From assembly GCA_964535025.1 (NCBI GenBank), contig CAZHRW010000014.1:1-7386 (forward strand): a stretch of 7,386 nucleotides of DNA. Direction: 5' to 3'. Position 1 is the stretch's first letter, and every line of letters begins with the position of its first letter. A program made the translations under genes and the position numbers. This DNA is from JAAYZK01 sp964535025 (GTDB lineage Bacteria > Planctomycetota > Phycisphaerae > SM23-33 > FEN-1343). The notes below the pieces were generated by a model. The model searched no databases. It had not been told where the DNA came from and saw only the letters and a program-made list of their open reading frames with translations. Shown here one piece after another: positions 1 through 5,820 of this stretch.

Positions 1-273
1 CTCAAGCAGCACTTCGGCACCGGTGCGGCCGCGGCGCCCCTCGAGGTCCAGCTCCTGGCCGTCGCGGCCGATGATGACGTCGCCGCCGCTGATAGCGCCG
101 TCGCAGCGGCGATGCGACGTGTCCGCGCCCGCCGGGGCGAACGCCGCACCGTAAGGCGGCTCCGAGGGCAACGGACGGTCGACGGCCTGCATCGCGTGGC
201 GAGCCCCCCGCTGGACGGCTGGCTGGCGGATGTCCTGGAGGCGCTGCCGCCCCTGGTATCGAAGGTCGTCTAG
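1..273 (+). CDS. 3' end of an unidentified protein (N-terminus outside window)
   Basis: Frame 1 is open from the first base to a TAG at 271-273 and gives the last 90 residues of a protein. Codons in the first half mostly end in G or C, as in the clear genes of this window, which supports real coding. The visible part is alanine- and valine-rich, has a strongly basic stretch around residues 38-60 with many arginines, and ends in a hydrophobic and acidic segment (about residues 71-90, beginning PPLDGWLADVLEAL). I see no signal peptide, membrane helix or catalytic motif in the fragment and do not recognise the family. No convincing terminator hairpin with a T-run follows the stop. It lies upstream of, and in the same direction as, the PEP-CTERM gene, but that gene has its own promoter, so the two are probably separate transcription units. 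Confidence 0.55.
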   Translation, partial: LKQHFGTGAAAAPLEVQLLAVAADDDVAAADSAVAAAMRRVRARRGERRTVRRLRGQRTVDGLHRVASPPLDGWLADVLEALPPLVSKVV

Positions 274-342
274 CCGGAAGTGAGGCGGGGGGCGGGGGCA
301 AAAGCGCGTCGGCACGTACGGCGGGGGCCGCGCATTAAACGC

Positions 343-370
343 TTGACACAGGGGCGATTGGGTGTATTAT
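343..370 (+). promoter_or_regulatory. Sigma-70/SigA-type promoter for the PEP-CTERM gene
   Basis: A perfect -35 hexamer TTGACA lies at 343-348 and a -10 hexamer TATTAT (5 of 6) at 365-370, with a 16-bp spacer. The elements stand out from GC-rich surroundings. Transcription would start near 376-378, giving a leader of about 134 nt before the ATG at 511. Confidence 0.75.
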
Positions 371-385
371 TTGGCATTGGATACG

Positions 386-463
386 GAGCATCGCAGGCCT
401 CACTTCCTCGGGATGCTCTGTCTGTGTGAGGGTTCGACGGCCGACCGCGGCGCGCGGGTCGGC
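386..463 (+). other. Structured 5' leader with two hairpins
   Basis: The predicted leader holds two stem-loops. The first pairs GAGCATC (386-392) with GATGCTC (412-418) around a 19-nt loop and begins close to the predicted 5' end of the mRNA. The second pairs GCCGACC (440-446) with GGTCGGC (457-463) and is GC-rich. Neither is followed by a T-run, so they do not look like terminators. They could stabilise the message or influence translation. I recognise no known riboswitch class here. Confidence 0.4.
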
Positions 464-510
464 GCCGCGATTCCGGCGGTCTGTTGCATATTCTTGAGGA
501 GGATGGATCG

Positions 511-1089
511 ATGAAGACGCTTCTTGGCGTTGTGGCTGTTGCCGTGCTGACGTCGGGCGCGTTGGCGGCCCCGATCGCCACGGTGTCGGTGGACTCCTAC
601 TCCGGTCGCCTGGGCAGCACGTGGGACGCCCCCATGAGCCTCGACGGCGACCCCGCCACGCTGTGGTATTCCCAGTTGGGCAATGATACCCCCAAGTGGA
701 TCGTGTACGCCTTTGACCAGGCCTACGAGGTCGGCGACGTGGCCATCACGATGTCCAACGGCAACTACCGCAAGCTGGCGACCGCCGCCGTGTCGATCAG
801 CACCGACAATGTCACGTTCACCCCGGTGGGCGAGTTCCCGATCGACGTGGCCAACGGCGCCGTGACGACCTTCAGCCTCGGCGGCGCCATGGCCCAGTAC
901 GTCCGTATCGACGGCGTGCGGGCCTTCTTCAGCAACTGGGACCCCGACTACGCGGACTATCCGCCGGATCCGGAGTTGGACCGCTACGCCATCTCCTACG
1001 CCGACATCACCTTCGACGCCATCCCCGAGCCGGCCACGGCGAGCCTGCTCGCCCTGGGCGCCGCCGCCGGGATCCGTCGCCGCCGTTAG
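511..1089 (+). CDS. Secreted F5/8 type C (discoidin-like) domain protein with PEP-CTERM sorting signal
   Basis: This encodes a 192-residue exported protein, probably a surface or extracellular carbohydrate-binding protein. Residues 1-20 form a signal peptide (Lys2, hydrophobic core, small residues near ALAA). Residues about 25-168 resemble an F5/8 type C/discoidin beta-sandwich: SLDGDPATLWYS (43-54), WIVYAF (63-68), a central strand with VAITMSNG, and AQYVRI (128-133), which is the usual strand order of that fold. The C-terminus is a PEP-CTERM signal: IPEPATASLL (171-180), a short hydrophobic stretch, then four arginines (189-192). PEP-CTERM tails are known to be processed by exosortase-type systems; none is encoded in this window. 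The ATG at 511 was chosen because GAGGAGG (496-502) sits 8 nt upstream and the signal peptide begins there. A TTG in frame at 484 would only add a non-signal extension. The ligand cannot be read from the sequence. Confidence 0.85.
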   Translation: MKTLLGVVAVAVLTSGALAAPIATVSVDSYSGRLGSTWDAPMSLDGDPATLWYSQLGNDTPKWIVYAFDQAYEVGDVAITMSNGNYRKLATAAVSISTDNVTFTPVGEFPIDVANGAVTTFSLGGAMAQYVRIDGVRAFFSNWDPDYADYPPDPELDRYAISYADITFDAIPEPATASLLALGAAAGIRRRR

Positions 1090-1117
1090 CCCGCCCCGGA
1101 CAATCGATGACGATCCC

Positions 1118-1152
1118 CCGGGGGCGGCCCACACGGCCGCCCCGGCGTGTTT
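1118..1152 (+). terminator. Terminator-like hairpin after the PEP-CTERM gene
   Basis: A perfect 9-bp GC stem pairs 1121-1129 (GGGGCGGCC) with 1135-1143 (GGCCGCCCC) around a 5-nt CACAC loop, about 30 nt after the stop codon. Only a weak T-run (GTGTTT, 1147-1152) follows, so termination may be partial. The gene on the other side converges on this point. Confidence 0.6.
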
Positions 1153-1292
1153 GGGCCCGCGCGCCTTGGGTGTACAGGCACCGGCACTGTGGCGAACGCC
1201 GCCGGTCAACGGCCGCTGCCCGTCCCTGTCGCCGCCGCGTCACATCTCGACTCTACTCGAACCATGTCCGAACCAGGTGCCCCGAAGGGAGC

Positions 1293-1667
1293 TCAGATCG
1301 GCCTCTTCAATAACACTCGAATGCCGTTGCCGGAGGGTACAGCGGACACGGCTTCCCAGCTACGTTGTCCGGCGATGTCTAGAGCAGCTACACCGTCGTC
1401 TCGAGCCGAGCGACTCTGAAGCTTGTAGCCGCGCAAGCCCTGCTGAACACTCTGCACACTGTCGCTGAGCTTACCGACCGGCGAGATCGTGACTTCCGTC
1501 TCGGCTTCGCTGAAGACGGGCAACCCATTGTCGGGCAAATACATCCAAGCGTATTGAAAACGGATGGGCTCGTCTTCGGTGGCCGCCTTCGCCGAGGTCA
1601 ACAATGACAACGTAGTGGCGCACAGGCACAGCGCGGCAAGAAATGCGAGACAATACAGTCGTTTCAC
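1293..1667 (-). CDS. Small secreted protein with DUF4177-like C-terminus, atypical codon use
   Basis: This encodes 124 residues. GTG at 1667-1665 was chosen because AAGGAG (1679-1674) lies 6 nt upstream and the reading then opens directly with a signal peptide (MKRLYCLAFL, hydrophobic to about residue 24, cleavage plausible after SAKA at 25-28). An upstream in-frame ATG at 1748 would put a basic extension before the signal. The mature part is about 96 residues, starting with an acidic ATEDEP and a strand-like FQYAWMYLP. It ends LDIAGQRSWEAVSA followed by GIRVLLKRPI. This spacing of a leucine/glycine helix, W-E-x-V and a terminal basic strand recalls the small DUF4177 family (usual form LN-x-x-G-x-x-GWELV with an LKRP-type ending), an assignment made from pattern only. 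Codons such as TTG, TTA, CTA, TAT and AAA are frequent, unlike the GC-rich genes on either side, which hints at a different origin. The function is unknown. Confidence 0.65.
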   Translation of the reverse strand: MKRLYCLAFLAALCLCATTLSLLTSAKAATEDEPIRFQYAWMYLPDNGLPVFSEAETEVTISPVGKLSDSVQSVQQGLRGYKLQSRSARDDGVAALDIAGQRSWEAVSAVPSGNGIRVLLKRPI

Positions 1668-2259
1668 AGCCTTCTCCTTCAATCGTAACCGTAGGCCCGG
1701 TAGACGCCTAACGTGTTGGCAGCAACCAAGCCGCGGGCCTGTGGCCACGTGAGCCGTGGGGCCGAAGCCCGAGCCAGATCATGATATGCAGCTGCATGGA
1801 CCGAAGTTGAGCTTCACCGTGGCGAATGCGAAGCCTTCCCAAAGGCTACAGCGGCCCCTAACGCATGATCGGACGTGAGCACGCTGTTGTTCAGTAAGGA
1901 ATGAAGCGGCAAGGAGCTATCGACAGCGGGCGTGGCTGTCTGGGGCAACATCCCCGCTGCGGGGTCTAGCGGCGGCTCTGAATGCCAGAGTTGAGTTTGC
2001 GCAACGTCCCGCAGGTGGCCATCGCGCTCCACGGGGGGGGGCTGACGCCCCCGGCTAAACTGGGGCGTCCCTTCCGGCTTCGCTTGCAGTTTCGCCGTGA
2101 CAAGCACCCAAACTTGGGTTTTCGCGCCCGCCCCGAAACAGGGACACAGGCTTAACAATCGCGAGGTATCTCGGTATTGCAAGGCAGAAATTGTAAGTCA
2201 TTGTCAGAAAAGGACTGGACCCCGGCACGGCACCGGAAAAAACGGCATCCTCCCGCATC
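1668..2259. other. Gene-free, palindrome-rich intergenic segment
   Basis: I find no credible gene in these roughly 590 bases. Open frames exist on both strands, but none has a ribosome binding site with a plausible protein. Base composition is visibly less GC-rich than the operon to the right. The segment holds several short perfect palindromes: ATCATGAT (1778-1785) directly followed by ATGCAGCTGCAT (1786-1797), a CCCCG/CGGGG hairpin (1952-1964), and the paired G/C-rich palindromes at 2033-2069. It could be a decayed locus or a landing site for small repeats. No transposase remnant or terminal inverted repeats were recognised. Confidence 0.5.
2033..2069. repeat. REP-like G/C palindromic element with two alternative hairpins
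   Basis: A run of nine G (2033-2041) leads into GGGGGC/GCCCCC (2037-2042 with 2047-2052, loop TGAC). The right arm of that hairpin overlaps the left arm of a second perfect one, GACGCCCC/GGGGCGTC (2044-2051 with 2062-2069, loop of 10). The two structures are mutually exclusive. The layout is like short dispersed palindromic repeats, and similar G/C-rich palindromes are, from memory, common between planctomycete genes. Copy number cannot be seen from one window. Confidence 0.4.
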
Positions 2260-2278
2260 GGCGAAAAAACTTTTCGCC
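2260..2278 (-). terminator. Terminator hairpin for the three-gene minus-strand operon
   Basis: GGCGAAAA (2260-2267) and TTTTCGCC (2271-2278) form a perfect 8-bp stem with a 3-nt loop, 14 bp beyond the kinase-like gene's stop on the minus strand. Read on that strand, the right arm carries a T-run, and a second T-run follows about 20 nt later (the A6 at 2237-2242 on the plus strand). The A/T-rich arms sit oddly in GC-rich DNA, as expected of a functional intrinsic terminator. Confidence 0.65.
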
Positions 2279-2292
2279 CCGGCGGCGCGCGC

Positions 2293-3432
2293 CTAAGGCT
2301 CGGTGAGGCTCCCGCACAGGACCGCCCGGGCGGCGCCGGTGGTCTGGGGGATGTTGGTCGGGACGCCGTCGAGGCGGGCGGCGGCGAGGACCGCGGCGGC
2401 GAGGGCGTCGAGGGCGGTGGCGTCGACGTCCAGGCGCTGGACGGGCACCGTGCTGGCGGGGGTGAGCGCGGCGCGGAGCCGCATGGCGAGGGTGATGTTC
2501 CGCGTGCCGCCGCCGCAGAGCAGGACGTCGTGGGGGTTCTCGGTCATCGCACGGATGGCCCGGACGACGGTGCGGACGGTCAGCTCGGTCGCCGTGGAGA
2601 TCATATCCGCCGTCGAGACCCCGCGGGCCGCGGCGGCGGCGATGAGGCGTTGGGTGAACGCCCCGGCCCAGGCGGCGCGGCTGGTGATCTTGGGCGGCGG
2701 GCGGTGGAAGTAGGTGTCGTTGAGCAGGGCGGCGAGCAGGTCGTGGTGGACGGCGCCCTTGTCGGCGACGGCGCCGTCGCGGTCGCACGGCTGGCCGAGC
2801 AGCTCGGCGGCGAGGGTGTCGATGACGGCGGTGCCGGGGCCGGTGTCGAAGGCGACCACGTCGCCGGCCAGGCCGCCGGTGGGCAGGAAGGTCAGCGTTG
2901 CGACGCGCCCGAGATCGACGACGACCCGGGTGCGGCCGGCCTCGCCGAAGAGGATCCAGTGGGCCCACGCGGCGACCGGCCCGCCGCGCCCGCCGGCGGC
3001 GAGGTCCCCGGCGGCGAAGTCGGCCACGACGGGCAGGCGCGTCCGCTGGGCGACGGTCGCGGCCGAGCCGACGCCGCAGCGGGCGCCGCCGTGGCCGCGT
3101 TCGGCGTCGAGGCGGGCCAGGGCGGTGTCGGCCAGGGCCGCGGCGGCGAGCTTGCGGCGGGCGACGCGGGCGTGCTTGAGCAGCCGCTCGGCGGCGGCGG
3201 CCAGCGCGGCGCTGAGGTCCCGATCGAGCCGTGCGATCGCCTCGGCGCCCACCGGCTCGCCCGAGGCGGCGGCGGCGAAGTGCCCCGCCAGGGCGGGGTC
3301 GAGGGCGGTGAACTCGTGGCGGACCTGGCGGACGGTCATCGCCTCGCCGGTGCCGCCGAAGGCCGCCAGGGCGGCGTGGACGCCGTCGTCGCCGCAGGCG
3401 AGCCCCACGATGTAGCGGTCGGTGGCGCTCAC
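2293..3432 (-). CDS. anmK: Anhydro-N-acetylmuramic acid kinase-like protein with degenerate N-terminal motifs
   Basis: AnmK phosphorylates and opens 1,6-anhydro-MurNAc to MurNAc-6-phosphate in cytoplasmic peptidoglycan recycling. This protein has 379 residues, a normal family length. Family features seen: VVADF..GDLAAGGRGGP (135-152, both Asp residues kept), FDTGPG (195-200) followed by the expected helix and YFHRPPPK (241-248), LLCGGGTRN (304-312), and TNIPQTTGA (359-367) near the end. Features lost: the N-terminal GLMSGTSxDGxDxAL phosphate-loop signature reads GLACGDDGVHAAL (10-22), the SHGQT-type segment is unrecognisable around 110-123, and NIGGIAN-type residues read DLGRVAT (173-179). 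The fold assignment is firm, but activity on anhydroMurNAc is doubtful. The GTG start (3432) overlaps the upstream gene's TGA by 4 nt, with GGAGG 8 nt before it, which indicates translational coupling. It is the last gene of the operon. An upstream in-frame start at 3516 would only add an arginine-rich tail overlapping the neighbour. Confidence 0.82.
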   Translation of the reverse strand: MSATDRYIVGLACGDDGVHAALAAFGGTGEAMTVRQVRHEFTALDPALAGHFAAAASGEPVGAEAIARLDRDLSAALAAAAERLLKHARVARRKLAAAALADTALARLDAERGHGGARCGVGSAATVAQRTRLPVVADFAAGDLAAGGRGGPVAAWAHWILFGEAGRTRVVVDLGRVATLTFLPTGGLAGDVVAFDTGPGTAVIDTLAAELLGQPCDRDGAVADKGAVHHDLLAALLNDTYFHRPPPKITSRAAWAGAFTQRLIAAAAARGVSTADMISTATELTVRTVVRAIRAMTENPHDVLLCGGGTRNITLAMRLRAALTPASTVPVQRLDVDATALDALAAAVLAAARLDGVPTNIPQTTGAARAVLCGSLTEP

Positions 3433-4145
3433 CGCATCCGCCTCCGGGCGGCGTCGACGAACGCCCGGGCCAGGGCGACGGTCGCCGCGTCGCCGGGGAG
3501 GCTTTCGGGGTGCCACTGAACGCCGACGAGGAAGGGCCGGTCGGGGTCTTCGATCGCCTCGACGACGCCGTCGACGGCCCGGCCGGTGATCGTCAGCCCC
3601 CGCCCGAGCTGGTCGACGGCCTGGCGGTGGCGGCTGGCGACGCGGCAGGTCGGGCCGATCGCATCGCCCAGGATGCTGTCGACGAGGGTCACGTCGTGGT
3701 AGGCGGTCTTGTCAACGCAGCCGTGATCCAGCGTCCGGTCCACCTCCGGCAGGTGCTGGAGGAGCGACCCGCCGCGGGCGACGTTGATCACCTGGCAGCC
3801 CAGGCAGATGCCCAGCACCGCCACATCGGCCGTCTGGGCCCACGCCAGCCACGCCAGCTCCGACGCCTGGCGCAGCGGGTGGAGCGGCGTGGTTTTCGCG
3901 TGCCTCGCCTGGCCGTACAGGCTCGCGTCGAGGTCGGCCCCGCCGCTGAGCAGCAGCCCCGACGCCCCGCACGCTTCGGCGACGGCCGGATCGAACGGCT
4001 CGGCGGGCGGCGCGAGCACGGGCAGGCCGCCGGCGGCGCGGATCATATCGAGGTAGTGCTGATTGAGGTACACCTGGGGCGAGCGGCCGTCTTCGCCGTC
4101 GCGGTAGTTGGCGGGGATGATGATGCGGGGTCGCTGCATGCTCAC
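3429..4145 (-). CDS. Gamma-glutamyl hydrolase-like class I GATase domain protein (peptidase C26, PuuD type)
   Basis: This is a 238-residue cytoplasmic hydrolase of the C26 family, whose members cut gamma-glutamyl amide bonds (for example gamma-glutamyl-GABA in PuuD, and folate polyglutamates). The full class I glutamine-amidotransferase layout is visible: YLNQHYLDMIRAAGGLPV (26-43), SGGADLDASLYG (67-78), the nucleophile elbow GICLGCQ with Cys114, then NVARGGSLLQHL, the SRHRQAV segment (171-177), and WHPE with His212 and Glu214 completing the triad. Length is near the family norm (about 240-255). The start is either GTG at 4145 or ATG at 4139 two codons later. Neither has a good ribosome binding site, and the upstream gene stops only 3 nt before the GTG, so translation is probably coupled. 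Its 3' end overlaps the kinase-like gene. The context with a D-aminoacylase and an AnmK-like protein suggests a gamma-D-glutamyl muropeptide or other N-acyl substrate rather than putrescine degradation, but that is inference. Confidence 0.88.
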   Translation of the reverse strand: MSMQRPRIIIPANYRDGEDGRSPQVYLNQHYLDMIRAAGGLPVLAPPAEPFDPAVAEACGASGLLLSGGADLDASLYGQARHAKTTPLHPLRQASELAWLAWAQTADVAVLGICLGCQVINVARGGSLLQHLPEVDRTLDHGCVDKTAYHDVTLVDSILGDAIGPTCRVASRHRQAVDQLGRGLTITGRAVDGVVEAIEDPDRPFLVGVQWHPESLPGDAATVALARAFVDAARRRMR

Positions 4146-4148
4146 TGC

Positions 4149-5762
4149 TCACTGCGCTGGGTTCACGCCCAGCAGGCGTCCGGGCCGTCGGCCCGTGTGG
4201 CGGTCATGGTGCCAGACGATCCGGCCGTTGACGATTGTGGCGACGACGCCGTCGGGCGGTCGGGCGGGGTCGTCGTAGGTGGCCCGGTCGGCGAACCGCC
4301 GCGGGTCGAACACGACGATATCCGCCGCCGCGCTATCCCGCAGCACGCCGCGGTCGTTCAGGTGCAGGATGGCCGCGGGCATCGAGGTCATCCGTCGGAC
4401 GGCCTGGGGCCAGTCCATCAGCTTCCACCGGCGGACCACCAGGTCGGCGAACCGCCCCGGCGTGCCGTACGCGCGGGGGTGCGGCCGCTCGTCGTCCGAC
4501 GGGCCCAGGTGGTCCCGCATGGCGCTGTCGGAGCCGACGCAGACGAAGTCCCACCCGTAGACCGTCCGCAGGTTCGCCTCGCTCATGCAGAACCGGATCG
4601 CCTGCGGGGCCGCCCGGTCGGCGACGAGCAACTGGATCGCCGCGTCCAGGCCGTCGCCGGCGGCGGCGAAGCGGTCGGGCAACTGGCGGAGGTTTCGCCC
4701 GATGCAGTCGCGAAGGTCCGCCCGGGCGACCGAGGCGATCACGATGGTCTCCAGCCAGCGGTCCAGCCAGCCGTCGTGGTGGGCGCGGACGGCCTCGATG
4801 ATCGCCCGCCGCGACGCCGCCTCCGACAGGCGGGCCACCACGTCGTCGGTCGAGCCGGCCATCGCCTCGGACGGCAGGACCATCGCCGCCAGGGACGTCC
4901 GGCTGGCCGTGTACGGGTAGCGGTCGGCCCACACGTCGATCCCCTCGGCCCGCGCCTGTCGCAGCCGCTCGCCGACGGCCGGGAGCTTGGGCCAGTAGGG
5001 CTCGCCCGAGGCCTTGACGTGGCTGAGCTGCCCGCGGCAGCCGCTGCGGCGGAGGACCTCGAGGAACTCGTCGACGGCCTCCAGCAGGCGCGGCCCCTCG
5101 CAGCGGATGTGGCTGGCATACAGTCCCCCGCGGGCGGCCACCACCGCCGCCAGGGCGGCCAGCTCGTCGACGTCGGCCCACAGCCCCGGCGGGTAGATCA
5201 GCCCTGTGCTCAGCCCGACCGCCCCGGCGGCCAGGCCCGCGTCGACGATCGCCGCCATCCGGTCGATCTCGCCCGCCGTCGCCCGCCGGTTCCCATAGCC
5301 GATCACGCTGCCCCGCACGTTGCCGTGCCCGATCAGCGTCACGCGGTTGACGGCGCAGCCGACGGCCTCGGCCCGCGCGAAATAGCCCGCCGCGTCCGTC
5401 CAGTCGATCGTCAGCGTCGATGGATCGTAGCGTCTGCGGCGCTCGTCGAGGACCTCCCCGACCATGGGGAACGCCCCGGCGCCGCAGTTGCCGATGCACT
5501 CGGTGGTCACCCCGGCGGCGACGCGGCTGGTGGCGTCGGGGTGGATCATCGACGCCAGGTCGCTGTGGCCGTGGATGTCGATGAAGCCCGGCGCGACAAA
5601 GCAATCGGTCGCATCGATCACCTCGGCCGCCTCGATCGGCGCGGGCGGGTCGACCAGGCGGACCCGCCCGTCGCCGACGGCCACGTCGTGCCGTCGCGGC
5701 GGGCCGCCGAGCCCGTCGAGGACGCGCCCGTTTCGGATCAGGATGTCTGCGGTGGCCGTCAT
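4149..5762 (-). CDS. D-aminoacylase / N-acyl-D-amino-acid deacylase family amidohydrolase
   Basis: This is a 537-residue metal-dependent amidohydrolase. Family members release free D-amino acids or related compounds from N-acyl forms. Order of features: an N-terminal beta-sandwich strand set (ILIRNGRVLDG, 7-17), the HxH metal motif in GFIDIHGHSD (59-68, His64 and His66), GNCG with the Cys ligand typical of D-aminoacylases (Cys93), ASHIR (His218), LSHVK (His248), and the catalytic Asp in VGSDSA (Asp412). The C-terminal signature follows: HPRAYGTPGRF (428-438), MTSMPAAILHLNDRGVL, AADIVVFDP (479-487), and VNGRIVWHHDRHTGRRPGRLL. All expected metal and catalytic residues are present and the length fits, so it is probably active; acyl and amino-acid preference cannot be read. 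ATG at 5762 has no proper ribosome binding site, but a -10-like hexamer ends 7 nt before it, so the mRNA may be leaderless. It is the first gene of the operon, and its stop lies 3 nt before the next start. Confidence 0.9.
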   Translation of the reverse strand: MTATADILIRNGRVLDGLGGPPRRHDVAVGDGRVRLVDPPAPIEAAEVIDATDCFVAPGFIDIHGHSDLASMIHPDATSRVAAGVTTECIGNCGAGAFPMVGEVLDERRRRYDPSTLTIDWTDAAGYFARAEAVGCAVNRVTLIGHGNVRGSVIGYGNRRATAGEIDRMAAIVDAGLAAGAVGLSTGLIYPPGLWADVDELAALAAVVAARGGLYASHIRCEGPRLLEAVDEFLEVLRRSGCRGQLSHVKASGEPYWPKLPAVGERLRQARAEGIDVWADRYPYTASRTSLAAMVLPSEAMAGSTDDVVARLSEAASRRAIIEAVRAHHDGWLDRWLETIVIASVARADLRDCIGRNLRQLPDRFAAAGDGLDAAIQLLVADRAAPQAIRFCMSEANLRTVYGWDFVCVGSDSAMRDHLGPSDDERPHPRAYGTPGRFADLVVRRWKLMDWPQAVRRMTSMPAAILHLNDRGVLRDSAAADIVVFDPRRFADRATYDDPARPPDGVVATIVNGRIVWHHDRHTGRRPGRLLGVNPAQ

Positions 5763-5769
5763 CGCCTTG

Positions 5770-5798
5770 ATTATGCCAGCGCGCTCGATCGTTGGCGA
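5770..5798 (-). promoter_or_regulatory. Candidate promoter for the operon, giving a nearly leaderless mRNA
   Basis: On the minus strand CATAAT (5775-5770, 5 of 6 to TATAAT) is preceded after a 17-bp spacer by TCGCCA (5798-5793, 4 of 6 to TTGACA). The start of transcription would fall at or within a base or two of the ATG at 5762. No Shine-Dalgarno sequence at normal spacing precedes that ATG, which is consistent with leaderless initiation. Confidence 0.45.
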
Positions 5799-5820
5799 GC
5801 GTGAATCGGCGCGGCCTCGT

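Noticed and set aside
1279..1292. CCCTTCGGG hairpin just beyond the small secreted gene as a terminator
   Set aside because: The stem is only 3-5 bp and there is no T-run on the minus strand.
1706..1712. GTTAGGC on the minus strand 39 nt upstream of the small secreted gene, like an integron attC core site
   Set aside because: A partner GCTCAAC exists about 100 bp away, but the inner L-type arms do not pair, the enclosed sequence is not an overall palindrome, and no attC lies after the gene. No integrase is visible.
1814..2182. A 122-codon minus-strand open frame in the intergenic segment
   Set aside because: It has no ribosome binding site, its composition is unlike a folded protein, and it runs through the REP-like palindromes. 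I judged it non-coding.
2530..3519. A 329-codon plus-strand open frame opposite the AnmK-like gene
   Set aside because: It is a glycine-, valine- and alanine-rich shadow of the antisense gene with no recognisable family. The minus-strand frame has FDTGPG and CGGGTRN motifs.
3510..5804. A 764-codon open frame on the plus strand, antisense to the amidohydrolase and C26 genes
   Set aside because: It is antisense to two genes with complete catalytic motifs. Its protein is low-complexity, rich in G, R, V, D and P with no domain or signal, as expected for the complement of high-GC3 genes.
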